This document shows, in pieces, positions 54,111 to 62,694 of a DNA stretch of 64,000 nucleotides; the first letter of the stretch is position 1, and every line of letters begins with the position of its first letter. This DNA is from JAJEEA01 sp965243615 (lineage in GTDB: Bacteria; Acidobacteriota; Vicinamibacteria; Vicinamibacterales; UBA8438). A model generated the notes under the pieces. That model was not told where the DNA came from. It saw only the letters and a list, made by a program, of their open reading frames with translations, and made no database searches. The stretch covers positions 5,890,001 through 5,954,000 of the forward strand of contig CBDEVO010000003.1 in the NCBI GenBank assembly GCA_965243615.1. Direction: 5' to 3'. The translations under genes were made by a program, and so were the position numbers.

Positions 54111-54301
54111 GAACTGGTCGGAAACCGAGAGTCGGGGGCCCGGAACGCCGGCATCGCCCGCCACGACCGCACCGGGACGGCGCCGCTCCCGACACGCCGT
54201 CCCGCGGGGCCGTCCGGCAACCCGGCCCAGCCGCCCCGCCGGGCGCCCCCCGGCTCCCGCCGGCGTTCCCGGGGCGCGGCCACGCGGGGTTCCGCCGCCG
54301 G

Positions 54302-55300
54302 CTACGGCGTGGACGCCCCGACCGCGACCGGCGGCGACAGGGCGCGGTGGCGCGCCAGGTCGGCGTCCACCATCATGCCGATCAGCCCCTCGAAGTCGAC
54401 GGCCGGCGACCATCCGAGCCCGGTCCGCGCCCTCGACGCATCGCCGATCAGGTGATCGACCTCGGCCGGCCTCAGCAGGGCGGGATCGGTGCGCACGTGC
54501 TCGCGCCAGTCGAGGCCGACGTGCCCGAACGCGGTCTCGACCAGGTCCCCGACCGAGTGGCTGACGCCGGTGGCGATGACGTAGTCGCGCGGGACGTCCT
54601 GCTGCAGCATCATCCACATCGCCCGCACGTAGTCGCCCGCGAAGCCCCAGTCGCGATGCGCGTCGAGGTTGCCGAGCGAAAGCCGGTCGGCGAGGCCGAG
54701 CTTGATGCGCGCCACCCCGTCGGTCACCTTCCGGGTCACGAACTCGAGGCCGCGCCGGGGCGACTCGTGATTGAACAGAATGCCGGACACCGCGAAGAGA
54801 TCGTAGCTCTCGCGGTAGTTCACGGTGATGTAGTGGGCGAACGTCTTGGACACCCCGTAGGGGCTGCGGGGATGGAACGGCGTCGCCTCGGTCTGCGGCG
54901 TCTCCCGCACCTTGCCGAACATCTCACTCGACGAGGCCTGGTAGAAGCGAATCGAGGTGTCCACCCTTCGAATCGCGTCGAGGATCCGGGTGACCCCCTG
55001 GGCGTTGTACTCGCCGGTCAGCACCGGCTGGGTCCACGACGTCGGCACGAACGACATCGCCGCGAGGTTGTAGACCTCGTGCGGCCGCACCTCGTCGATC
55101 ACGCCCAGCAGCGACATCTGGTCGAGCAGGTCCGCCTGCCGCAGCGCGACGCGCCCGCGCAGGTGCTCGATGCGCTCCAGGTTGGGGGCGCTCAGCCGCC
55201 GCGTCACGCCGACCACCTCGTAGCCCTTCTCGAGCAGCAGCTCGGCCAGATAGGACCCGTCCTGGCCCGTGATCCCGGTAACGACGGCGCGCCTCGACAT
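54302..55300 (-). CDS. gmd: GDP-mannose 4,6-dehydratase
   Basis: An NADP-dependent short-chain dehydrogenase/reductase that makes GDP-4-keto-6-deoxymannose for fucose or rhamnose-type sugars. The product is 332 aa. It has GITGQDGSYLAELLLEKGYEV, catalytic SSSEMFG and YGVSK, and the NHESPRRGLEFVTRK motif typical of Gmd. First gene of a minus-strand unit with a promoter 51-79 bp upstream. The usual partner (fcl/rmd) is not nearby. Confidence 0.93.
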   Translation of the reverse strand: MSRRAVVTGITGQDGSYLAELLLEKGYEVVGVTRRLSAPNLERIEHLRGRVALRQADLLDQMSLLGVIDEVRPHEVYNLAAMSFVPTSWTQPVLTGEYNAQGVTRILDAIRRVDTSIRFYQASSSEMFGKVRETPQTEATPFHPRSPYGVSKTFAHYITVNYRESYDLFAVSGILFNHESPRRGLEFVTRKVTDGVARIKLGLADRLSLGNLDAHRDWGFAGDYVRAMWMMLQQDVPRDYVIATGVSHSVGDLVETAFGHVGLDWREHVRTDPALLRPAEVDHLIGDASRARTGLGWSPAVDFEGLIGMMVDADLARHRALSPPVAVGASTP

Positions 55301-55350
55301 GAGTCTCCTCGACGGCGGGCAACTCCCGGGCCCCCGCCCTCGCCCGCCCG

Positions 55351-55379
55351 ATCGTATGGGACCGGGCCGGCCGGATCAA
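55351..55379 (-). promoter_or_regulatory. Promoter of the gmd unit
   Basis: On the minus strand TTGATC (55374-55379), a 17-bp spacer and TACGAT (55351-55356), placing the start near 55344, about 44 bp before the gmd ATG. Confidence 0.65.
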
Positions 55380-55523
55380 CGTCATGGTAGGGTATCGCAC
55401 CCGCCGGAGCCTCCCGGAGCCCGGCCTCCCGGGGCGAGGCCTCCCCGGGCACTCGAGCGCCGCCGCCGGCGCGACCCGGCGTTTCCGCCGGGGGGGCGGC
55501 CGGCCCGGAAGCGGCGCACAGCG

Positions 55524-56633
55524 ATGGAAGCGATCGATCTCGTCGTGGTCGGCGGCGGCGTCGTCGGCCTGTCGTGCGCGCGAGAATCCGCCCGCCCCGG
55601 GCGCACCGTGTGCCTGATCGAGCGCCATGCCCGCTTCGGCACCGAGACCAGCACCCACAACAGCGGCGTCATCCACGCGGGCATCTACTACCCGGCCGGC
55701 TCCCTCAAGGCGCGGCTCTGCGTCGAGGGCCGCGAGGCGCTCTACCGGTTCTGCGCCCGGCACGAGGTACCGCACCGGCGCTGCGGAAAGCTGATCGTCG
55801 CCGGCACCGAGGAGGAGCGGGCCGAGCTGGAGCGCCTGCGCGCGCGAGGCGAGGCCAACGGCGTCACCGACCTGGAGATCGTCGACGCCGCCGCCGTCCG
55901 CCGGATGGAGCCGCACGTGGCGGCCCGCGCCGCCCTGTGGTCGCCTTCGACCGGCATCGTCGACCCCGAGGCCCTCGTCCGCACGTTGCGGCACGACGCC
56001 GCGCGCCGCGAGGTCGTCCTGCTGCCGGGCAGCCCCCTCGTCGCCGGCCGCGCCGACGCCGCCGGCATCGAGGTCCGCACGCCGGCCGAGACCATCCGGG
56101 CGCGCGCGGTGGTGAACGCGGCCGGGCTCCACGCCGACGAGGTCTCGGCGCGGCTCGACGGGCGCCGGTTCCACATCCATCCCTCCCGCGGCGAGTACGC
56201 CGAGCTGGTCGGGGCCGCCCGCACCCTGGTCGGCCGCCCCGTCTATCCCGTGCCCGCCCCCGCCGGCGAACATCTCGGCGTGCATCTCACGCCCACGACC
56301 TGGGGCAACGTCACCGTCGGCCCGACCGTGCACTATCAGGCCTCGAAAGAGGACCACGAGCAGGACCGGCTGCCGGTCGAGGCGTTCGTCGGGCCCACCC
56401 GGACGCTCCTGCCGGCGGTGCGGCCGGCCGACCTGCGGCTCGGCGGCACCGGCATCCGCGCCAAGCTCAGTCCCGACCCCGCCGCCTTCTCCGACTTCCT
56501 CATCGCGCGTGACGCGCGGCAGCCGAGGCTCGTGCACGCCGCGGGCATCGACTCGCCGGGGCTGACCGCCTGCCTGGCCATCGGCCGCCTCGTCGCCGGC
56601 CTCGTCGACGAGGTCCTCGACGGCCCGGCGTGA
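55524..56633 (+). CDS. lhgO: FAD-dependent oxidoreductase, L-2-hydroxyglutarate oxidase-like (LhgO)
   Basis: A 369-aa DAO-family flavoenzyme. FAD motif DLVVVGGGVVGLS and STHNSGVIHAGIYYPAGSLKARLC are highly typical of LhgO/YgaF, with C-terminal RLGGTGIRAKL and GIDSPGLTACLAIG. It probably oxidises L-2-hydroxyglutarate to 2-oxoglutarate at the membrane quinone pool. ATG at 55524. Alone on the plus strand between gmd and smpB, so the context says little. Confidence 0.9.
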   Translation: MEAIDLVVVGGGVVGLSCARESARPGRTVCLIERHARFGTETSTHNSGVIHAGIYYPAGSLKARLCVEGREALYRFCARHEVPHRRCGKLIVAGTEEERAELERLRARGEANGVTDLEIVDAAAVRRMEPHVAARAALWSPSTGIVDPEALVRTLRHDAARREVVLLPGSPLVAGRADAAGIEVRTPAETIRARAVVNAAGLHADEVSARLDGRRFHIHPSRGEYAELVGAARTLVGRPVYPVPAPAGEHLGVHLTPTTWGNVTVGPTVHYQASKEDHEQDRLPVEAFVGPTRTLLPAVRPADLRLGGTGIRAKLSPDPAAFSDFLIARDARQPRLVHAAGIDSPGLTACLAIGRLVAGLVDEVLDGPA

Positions 56634-56744
56634 ACGGCCGCTGCAGGTTGAGGGGGGGGCGGGCTGCCGCCAGGACGACGCCGGCTCGACCTTTTCGGCC
56701 GCCGCTTGATGGACCGGTCCGGAACCGGGCGCCACGCCGGCCGG

Positions 56745-57215
56745 TCACAACCTCTTGATGGCGGCCCGGGCCTCGCGGTCGGCCTCGCGCCGCCGTAGCG
56801 TCTCGCGCTTGTCGTGCACGCGCTTCCCCTTGGCGAGGCTCAGGGCGACCTTCACCCGCCCGCGCTTGAAGTACATGCGCACGGGGACCAGGGTCATGCC
56901 ACGCTCGACGACCTTCCCGATGAGCTTGCGGATCTCCCGCTTGTGGAGCAGGAGCTTGCGCCGGCGCATCGGCTCGTGGTCGGCGTAGCCGCGGTGGCTG
57001 TAGGGGCTGATGTGCACGTTGTGCAGGAAGACCTCGCCCTGCTCGACCCGCCCGAAGCTGTCGCGCAGGTTCACGCGACCCTCGCGGATCGCCTTGACCT
57101 CGGTGCCGAGCAGGGCGATGCCCGCCTCGAAGGTGTCGAAGAAGGTGTACTCGTGCCGCGCCTTGCGGTTCTCGGCGATCGGCTTGTCACCCCGTTGCGG
57201 GTCGGCGCCGGACAT
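56745..57215 (-). CDS. smpB: SsrA-binding protein SmpB
   Basis: The tmRNA partner in ribosome rescue, 156 aa. It has NRKARHEYTFFDTFEAGIAL, GTEVKAIREGRVNL and the C-terminal KGKRVHDKRETLRRREADRE that reaches into the ribosomal A site. The ATG at 57215 overlaps the end of pdxA by 29 bp. No ssrA gene is seen in the window. Confidence 0.97.
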   Translation of the reverse strand: MSGADPQRGDKPIAENRKARHEYTFFDTFEAGIALLGTEVKAIREGRVNLRDSFGRVEQGEVFLHNVHISPYSHRGYADHEPMRRRKLLLHKREIRKLIGKVVERGMTLVPVRMYFKRGRVKVALSLAKGKRVHDKRETLRRREADREARAAIKRL

Positions 57216-58170
57216 CTCTCGCTGTTCCCCCCTGGCCCGCCGCCAGCCGGGCCGCGAGCACCACCGCCTGCACGAGGCTGGCCGCGTCGGCGACCCCGCG
57301 GCCGGCAATGTCGAACGCGGTGCCGTGGTCGACCGACGTCCGGACGATCGGCAGCCCCAGCGTGACGTTGACCGCCTCCCCGAACGCGGCGAGCTTGACG
57401 GGTATGAGCCCCTGGTCGTGGTAGCAGGCCACCACCGCGTCGAAACGGCCGTCCACCGCCTGGCGGAAGACGGTGTCCGCGGGCAGGGGCCCGGCGACGT
57501 CGATGCCCCGCTCCCGGGCCGCCGCCGCCGCGGGCGCGAGCACGTCGCGGTCCTCGGTCCCGAGCAGGCCCCCCTCGCCGGCGTGGGGGTTGAGGCCCGC
57601 CAGCGCGAGGCGCGGCCGCGCCACCCCGAACCTCGGCAGGTGAGCCGCGGCGAGGTCGAGGACGGTGTCCAACCGGTCCCTCGTCAACAGCCGCGGCACC
57701 GCCGAGAGAGGCACGTGGACCGTCGCGAGCACCACGCACAGCCGCGGCGAGTGGAACATCATCGCGACGTCGCGGGCGTGCGTGAGGTGTGCGAGCAACT
57801 CCGTATGGCCGCGCCACGGAGAGCCGGCCAGGGCCAGCGCCTCCTTGTTGATCGGTCCCGTCGCGATGGCGTCGAGCCGGCCCGCCAGCGCGTCGGCGGT
57901 CGCCCGCTCGACCGCGTCGAGCGCGGCCCGCCCCCCCGCCGCCGACAGCTCCCCGGGACGGAAGCGCGCCCGCTCGACCGCGCTGAGGGGACCGTACAGC
58001 ACCGGCTCGCAAACCGTGGTGACCCGCCGGTCTGCGGCCGCGGCGAGGGCGATCTCGGGACCGATGCCGGCCGGATCGCCCATCGTCACGCCGATCCGCG
58101 GCCGCTCGGGACCCCGCGGGGCGCGATCAGGCGCGGCTCCCACACGCACCGCACCCACCCGACGCACCAT
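57187..58170 (-). CDS. pdxA: 4-hydroxythreonine-4-phosphate dehydrogenase
   Basis: NAD-dependent, metal-using enzyme of the DXP-dependent vitamin B6 pathway, 327 aa. MGDPAGIGPEIAL, ATGPINKEAL, GHTELLAHL, LNPHAGEGGLLG, VACYHDQGLIPVK and VDHGTAFDIAG are all present. The first 24 residues before RPRIGVTMGDPAG are poorly conserved, so a downstream start is possible. It overlaps ricT by 44 bp and smpB by 29 bp. Confidence 0.95.
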   Translation of the reverse strand: MVRRVGAVRVGAAPDRAPRGPERPRIGVTMGDPAGIGPEIALAAAADRRVTTVCEPVLYGPLSAVERARFRPGELSAAGGRAALDAVERATADALAGRLDAIATGPINKEALALAGSPWRGHTELLAHLTHARDVAMMFHSPRLCVVLATVHVPLSAVPRLLTRDRLDTVLDLAAAHLPRFGVARPRLALAGLNPHAGEGGLLGTEDRDVLAPAAAAARERGIDVAGPLPADTVFRQAVDGRFDAVVACYHDQGLIPVKLAAFGEAVNVTLGLPIVRTSVDHGTAFDIAGRGVADAASLVQAVVLAARLAAGQGGTARDVRRRPATG

Positions 58171-58930
58171 CCCCGCCGCACCCGCTCCCGCACCCGCCGG
58201 CGCTCCGGCTGCAGCTCGATTCGTGGGCGCAACCCGCGTGCTGCTCGCCGGCGGCGTTGGGGAGCTCGTACCGCAGGCAGCACTTCAACCGGCCGCAGGC
58301 CCCGGAAAGACGCGACGGGTTCAGGCTCAGGTTCTGGCGCTTGGCCATCTTGATCGAGATCGGCTCGAACGACTGCAGCCACGTCGTGCAGCACAGGGGC
58401 CGTCCGCAGGTGCCGTACCCGCCGATGACCTTCGCCTCGTCCCGCGCCCCGATCTGCCGCATCTCGATCCGTGCCTTGAACTCGCTGGCGAGCTCGCGCA
58501 CGAGGCCCCGGAAGTCGACGCGCCCCTCCGCCGTGAAGCTGAAGACGAGCTTCGAGTCGTCGAACATCTGCTCGACCTTGACCAGCTTCATCTGCAGGCC
58601 GCGCTCGCGGATCTTCAGCAGGCAGATGCGCCGGGCTTCACGTTCCCGCTGCTCCTGGCGGAACCGGCGCAGCACGTCCTCGCGCGTGGCCCTGCGCACC
58701 ACCCGCAGGGGCGATTCGGGCGGCGGCGCGGTGCGCTCCGCGATCGGCGGAATCGTGCGCACCATGGTCCCGAGGGTCCGCCGCGTCCCCATCTGAACGA
58801 CGACCTGATCGCCCGGCTCCGGCTTCGGATCGAAGTCCACCTCCGGCAGCAGGAAAGTACGTGTCCGGCCGACCGGATCGAACTTCACGCTCATGCAGCG
58901 TACAGGTTGGCGCTCGCCGGAACTGTCCAT
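58127..58930 (-). CDS. ricT: PSP1-domain protein (RicT/YaaT-like) with Cys-rich tail
   Basis: A 267-aa PSP1 family protein. In Bacillus the homologue RicT (YaaT) is part of a Fe-S-containing complex that affects RNase Y. The core YGTCGRPLCC and SGACGRLKCCLRYE motifs are intact. The last 35 residues are unusual: six cysteines in Gly/Ser/Ala-rich sequence (CAHESSC, GGCGSGCGG, GGCGACG). It lies next to holB, as in Bacillus. ATG at 58930 with GGGAGG upstream. Confidence 0.88.
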   Translation of the reverse strand: MDSSGERQPVRCMSVKFDPVGRTRTFLLPEVDFDPKPEPGDQVVVQMGTRRTLGTMVRTIPPIAERTAPPPESPLRVVRRATREDVLRRFRQEQREREARRICLLKIRERGLQMKLVKVEQMFDDSKLVFSFTAEGRVDFRGLVRELASEFKARIEMRQIGARDEAKVIGGYGTCGRPLCCTTWLQSFEPISIKMAKRQNLSLNPSRLSGACGRLKCCLRYELPNAAGEQHAGCAHESSCSRSAGGCGSGCGGDGASGGCGACGSRA

Positions 58931-58962
58931 GCCGTCCCTCCCCCCGCGGCGGAGACGCCTCG

Positions 58963-58993
58963 CCCGCCAATCACCTTCGGCTCCTCTTGACGC
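58963..58993 (-). repeat. Stop-associated palindromic repeat, copy 12 (holB end, partial)
   Basis: Right after the holB stop, GGAGCCGAAGG and GTGATTGGCGGGC match the second half of the family. The first hairpin is missing. Confidence 0.5.
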
Positions 58994-60016
58994 CTATATC
59001 CGCAGGGTCAGCCAGTCGACGACGATCCGGGGACTGGCGTTCCGGGCCAACGCCGCCACCGCGCGGTCCACGGTCTCGAAACCCCGCGCGACCCGTTCCG
59101 CGCCATAGGACCGCGACAGCACCTCGAGCTGGTCGGCCAGGTCGCCGTTCGCCAGCCACGCCCGATCTCCGTCGGCCGCTACGACCTGCAAGTCGCGAAA
59201 CAACGTGCCGAGCGCGCGCAGGCGGCGGGTCACGGCCTCCCGCTCGGTCGCCGCGCTCGACTTGGCGCGGCGCGCGCCGACGAGGTCCTTGCCGGCCTCG
59301 AGCCGGCGTTTCGCGGGCGGCGTCGCCGCCAGGGCCCGCAACGCGGCGGCGGCCGACTCGCGTGCCCGAAGGTACTCGTCCGAGCCGGTCTCGAGCGCCC
59401 GCGCCACGCTCCCGTCGGCGGCGGCCGCGGCGGCCGGCGCGGACGACGGTGCGACACCGCACTCACCCACCAGGACATCCACGACCTCGTCGGTCGCGAG
59501 GCTGCCGAACCGCAGCTCCGGGCACCGCGACCTCACCGTCGGCAGCAGCAGGTGGGGACGGTGCGTCACGAGCAGGAACACCGAGGCCGGAGGCGGCTCC
59601 TCCAGGGTCTTGAGCAGCGCGTTCTGCGCCTCGGCCACGAGGCGGTCGGCGTCGTCGACGATGACGACGCGGCGGCGCCCCTCGAACGGACGGTACGCGG
59701 CCTGCTCGACCACCCCGCGCACCGCGTCGACCTTGATCGTCCCGGTGTCGCCGGGCTCGACCGCGAGCACGTCGGCATGCACCCCGCGGGCGATGCGCCG
59801 GCACGGGGGGCACTCCCCGCAGCTCTCGGGAACGCCGGCCCCGGTATCGCGAACCGCCTCGCAGTTCAGCAGCTCGGCCAGACCCACCGCGACCTGCCGC
59901 TTGCCGACGCCGTCGGGGCCCGACAGCACCAGGCTCGGCGGCAGCCGATCCCGGGCGACGGCCCGGGCCAGCAGGCGGCGGACCGCGGCATGGCCCCGGA
60001 CCGCGCCGAGCCTCAC
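58994..60016 (-). CDS. holB: DNA polymerase III subunit delta'
   Basis: Clamp-loader subunit, 340 aa. It starts at GTG 60016 with GGAGGGGG upstream. It has Walker-like GPDGVGKRQ, a zinc ligand set (CEAVRDTG...CGECPPC), VIVDDADRLVAEAQNALLKTLEEPP and a sensor region SRCPELRF. The C-terminal collar domain is Ala-rich. Directly upstream of ricT. The frame is open further upstream through tRNA-Asp but is not HolB-like. Confidence 0.92.
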   Translation of the reverse strand: MRLGAVRGHAAVRRLLARAVARDRLPPSLVLSGPDGVGKRQVAVGLAELLNCEAVRDTGAGVPESCGECPPCRRIARGVHADVLAVEPGDTGTIKVDAVRGVVEQAAYRPFEGRRRVVIVDDADRLVAEAQNALLKTLEEPPPASVFLLVTHRPHLLLPTVRSRCPELRFGSLATDEVVDVLVGECGVAPSSAPAAAAAADGSVARALETGSDEYLRARESAAAALRALAATPPAKRRLEAGKDLVGARRAKSSAATEREAVTRRLRALGTLFRDLQVVAADGDRAWLANGDLADQLEVLSRSYGAERVARGFETVDRAVAALARNASPRIVVDWLTLRI

Positions 60017-60034
60017 GGCGCCCCCTCCCCGTCC

Positions 60035-60043
60035 ATCGTAGCA
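60035..60043 (-). promoter_or_regulatory. Candidate extended -10 for holB
   Basis: TGC followed by TACGAT on the minus strand, 19 bp before the GTG. No recognisable -35. The leader would be only about 12 nt. Confidence 0.3.
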
Positions 60044-60206
60044 GTCTACAACGCGGACGCGCAGGTGACGCATGCACGCGACGGCGATTCGGCGCGAACG
60101 GACAGGCGCAAGACGGGAAGACGCTTGTACAGGCCGAAACGGCCCGCTCGGGGCAGGCTCGCCGGAACTCCCTCGAGCGGCCGTGAGGTTCGCGAGGAAG
60201 GCGGAA

Positions 60207-60283
60207 TGGCGGGGCCGACGAGACTCGAACTCGCGACCTCCGGCGTGACAGGCCGGCGTTCTAACCAGCTGAACTACGACCCC
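60207..60283 (-). tRNA. tRNA-Asp (anticodon GTC)
   Basis: A 77-nt cloverleaf with acceptor GGGGTCG/CGGCCCC (one G-T pair), discriminator G and encoded CCA. The anticodon loop CTGTCAC gives GTC. Confidence 0.97.
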
Positions 60284-60409
60284 GCGTCGTAGGCGCCCGA
60301 GCCGCATGTCCGCCCGCCGGGGTGACGGCCGGACTCTCTTGTGCGGCGCCCACCCGGCCCGCGTCACCGGGCTGGCCGCCGCTCGCCGCCGACAGGGGCG
60401 AGCGCCGGC

Positions 60410-60485
60410 TGGTGGGCGGTACAGGACTCGAACCTGTGACAACCGGCGTGTAAAGCCGGCGCTCTACCCACTGAGCTAACCGCCC
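60410..60485 (-). tRNA. tRNA-Val (anticodon TAC)
   Basis: A 76-nt cloverleaf with acceptor GGGCGGT/ACCGCCC, discriminator A and encoded CCA. The anticodon loop TTTACAC gives TAC. Probably cotranscribed with tRNA-Asp. Confidence 0.97.
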
Positions 60486-60525
60486 GGCTCCCGGTTCTCG
60501 TCCCGCAACCCGACGCAACCGACCC

Positions 60526-60531
60526 ATTATA
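60526..60531 (-). promoter_or_regulatory. Consensus -10 before tRNA-Val
   Basis: A perfect TATAAT on the minus strand, about 41 bp before tRNA-Val. The -35 position (TTCCGG at 17 bp) is poor. Confidence 0.5.
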
Positions 60532-60579
60532 GTGCAGAAATGGCCTCGCCGGAAAACGCGTTACGAGACCGGCCCGGGC

Positions 60580-61143
60580 TCAACTCGCGAGCAACGCCTT
60601 CAGCCCCAGCAGGGCCAGCGCCGCGAGGGCCCCGGCCAGGGCCTGCCCCTCGCGGTTGCGAGCGGCCCGGGCCGGCGACCACCGCCGGTCGCCGGCCGCG
60701 GCCGTCCCCCGCGCGTAGCGGTCGTAGGCGTCGCCGAGCTCGGCCCGCAGCCTCGCCTCCTCGAAGCGCGCCGCCTGCGACAGCGACACCGCGAGATAGA
60801 GGACGACGAGGAGGGCGGCGACGGGATGGCGCGCGGCCGTCGCGAAGCCGAGGCCCAGGAGGGTCGAGCCCACGTACAGCGGATGCCGCATCCACCGGTA
60901 GGGTCCCGACACCGTCACCTCGACCCCCTTCTCGAGATGCCCGGCCGCCCATCCCCGCAGGCACGCCCCCGCGAGACCGACCGCGGCGCCGAGGCCGAGC
61001 GACCACCAGGAGGGGCGCGCGAGCCAGAAGGCCGCCGCCGCCACCCCGAAGCCCGCGGCCACGCGGGAACGCGCCACCCAGAAGACCCAGCGCGGCGATG
61101 TCTCGCCGCCGCCGCGGGAAGGGGCCGGCCCTTCGCCCGTCAT
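60580..61143 (-). CDS. Isoprenylcysteine/phospholipid methyltransferase-family membrane protein
   Basis: A 187-aa protein with about four membrane helices and the ICMT-like VSGPYRWMRHPLYVGSTLLGLG followed by ARFEEARLRAELGDAYDRYAR. The family includes enzymes that methylate lipids or prenylcysteines. The bacterial substrate is unknown. It overlaps the waaC stop (ATGA), which ties it to LPS-core or lipid A metabolism by context only. Confidence 0.82.
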   Translation of the reverse strand: MTGEGPAPSRGGGETSPRWVFWVARSRVAAGFGVAAAAFWLARPSWWSLGLGAAVGLAGACLRGWAAGHLEKGVEVTVSGPYRWMRHPLYVGSTLLGLGFATAARHPVAALLVVLYLAVSLSQAARFEEARLRAELGDAYDRYARGTAAAGDRRWSPARAARNREGQALAGALAALALLGLKALLAS

Positions 61144-62150
61144 GACACGTCGAGCCGCAACGCGAGCGCAGCGGTGACGTCGTCCACCGTGACGTCGTCG
61201 AGGCACCGGCGCGCGGCGCGGCAGCGCCGCCGCCACCGGCAGCGGCAGTCGGCGAAGCGCGACACGGCGGCGTCTCCCGGCGACCGGGGTCCGTTGCGGC
61301 GCGCATCGGTCGGACCGAAGACGCCGACCACCGGGGTCCCCACCGCCGCGGCCAGATGCAGGGGCCCGGTGTCGCCGGACACCACCACCGACGCCGCCCG
61401 CAGGATGGCCGCCAGATCGGCCACCCGGGTCGGCGGGGCGAGCCGCGCCGCGCCGTTCGAGCCCTCGACGACGGCCGCGGACAGCGCCTCGTCGCCGGGA
61501 CCCCACGTCACCAGCGACGGCAGCCGGCGCGCCGCCCGCAACCACTCGGCGACCCTCGCCAGCCGGGCCGGGGCCCAGCGCTTGTTGGGCCACGCGGCGC
61601 CGGGGTTGAGGACCGCGAACGGCCCCTCGCCGACCCCGGGCAACCGGCGCACCGCGTCGAGGGCGGCGGACGCCGGCACCTCGATCGGAAAGCGCCGGCC
61701 GGCGGTCGACGCGCCGAGATGGCCCGCGAGGGCCAGGTTCTTGTCGATGACGTGCACGGCGTCCCCCGGATCGCAGGTCTCCGTGTAGAAGAACCGGGCC
61801 GGCGGCTCGCGCAGGTGCCGCGCGGCGAAGCCCAGCACCCGGAGCGCCCCGCTCGACCGGGCGACCACCGCGGACTTCAACAGCCCCTGCACGTCGACGG
61901 CAACGTCCCAGGCGCCGCCCGCGAGCTCGCGGCGCAGCTCCGCGATCCGCCGCCAGACCGGCAGCGACCGGGAGCGGAGCACGATGCGCCGGTCCACGAC
62001 CGGCGTCAGGTCCAGCACGTCCCGGTACCGTTCATCGACGACCCAGTCGATGCGGGCGGCCGGGAACCGGTCCCGGAGCGCCGCCGCCACCGGCAACCCG
62101 TGCACGACGTCGCCCAGGGCGCCGAGGCGGACGATGAGGATGGCTCGCAT
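61140..62150 (-). CDS. waaC: LPS heptosyltransferase I (GT9 family, WaaC-like)
   Basis: Adds heptose to KDO of the LPS inner core. The product is 336 aa. The N-terminal MRAILIVRLGALGDVVHGLP and the donor-binding VVSGDTGPLHLAAAVGTPVVGVFGPTD are typical. The C-terminus is Arg/Cys-rich (CRCRWRRRCRAARRC), unlike enterobacterial WaaC. Other GT9 proteins are possible, but the hld neighbours support a heptosyltransferase. Confidence 0.88.
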   Translation of the reverse strand: MRAILIVRLGALGDVVHGLPVAAALRDRFPAARIDWVVDERYRDVLDLTPVVDRRIVLRSRSLPVWRRIAELRRELAGGAWDVAVDVQGLLKSAVVARSSGALRVLGFAARHLREPPARFFYTETCDPGDAVHVIDKNLALAGHLGASTAGRRFPIEVPASAALDAVRRLPGVGEGPFAVLNPGAAWPNKRWAPARLARVAEWLRAARRLPSLVTWGPGDEALSAAVVEGSNGAARLAPPTRVADLAAILRAASVVVSGDTGPLHLAAAVGTPVVGVFGPTDARRNGPRSPGDAAVSRFADCRCRWRRRCRAARRCLDDVTVDDVTAALALRLDVS

Positions 62151-62184
62151 GGCTGCTCCGGCGCCGGGCGGCCCGGAAAGGCTC

Positions 62185-62694
62185 CTACGGCGCCGCCTCA
62201 GGTGCCGAGCGGATACGGGTCACGAGGTCGCGGGTCGAGTGCGTCTTGCCGTCTCCGACGATGACGGTGCGCCCGCCGTAGGCGCGGACCACGTCGCGCT
62301 CCGGCACGGTGTCGACCGTGTAGTCCGGCCCCTTGCAGTGGACGTCGGGCTCGACGAGGGCCAGCAGCCGGCGGGCCGTCGCATCGGCGAACACGACGAC
62401 GTAGTCGACGGCGGCGAACCCGGCCACCAGCTCGGCCCGGTCGGCGGCCGTCTGCACCGGCCGGCCCGGACCCTTCAACGCGGTCACCGAGGCGTCGTCG
62501 TTGACCGCCACCACCAGACGGTCCGCCAGCGCCGCGGCGCCGGCGAGGTACCGCGCGTGACCGACGTGCAGCACGTCGAAGCAGCCGTTGGCGAACGCGA
62601 TGGTGCGGCCGGCCGCTCGGTCGGCGCGCACGCGTTCCATGAGCTCGGACTCGGTGACGACGCGCCCCGCCGCGCGCCGTCTCGCCGCGGTCAC
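62185..62694 (-). CDS. hldC: D-glycero-beta-D-manno-heptose 1-phosphate adenylyltransferase
   Basis: Activates heptose 1-phosphate to ADP-heptose, the donor for WaaC and WaaF. The product is 169 aa. The nucleotidylyltransferase motif GCFDVLHVGHARYL and the GDGKTHSTRDLV end are present. It corresponds to the C-terminal half of E. coli HldE, encoded separately here. GTG start overlapping the hldA stop (GTGA). The first 20 residues are Arg/Ala-rich. Confidence 0.93.
   Translation of the reverse strand: MTAARRRAAGRVVTESELMERVRADRAAGRTIAFANGCFDVLHVGHARYLAGAAALADRLVVAVNDDASVTALKGPGRPVQTAADRAELVAGFAAVDYVVVFADATARRLLALVEPDVHCKGPDYTVDTVPERDVVRAYGGRTVIVGDGKTHSTRDLVTRIRSAPEAAP

Noticed and set aside
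55301..55523. N-terminal extension of the LhgO-like protein to 55269
   Set aside because: The upstream in-frame sequence is Pro/Arg-rich, overlaps the gmd promoter and start, and the FAD motif begins right after the ATG at 55524.
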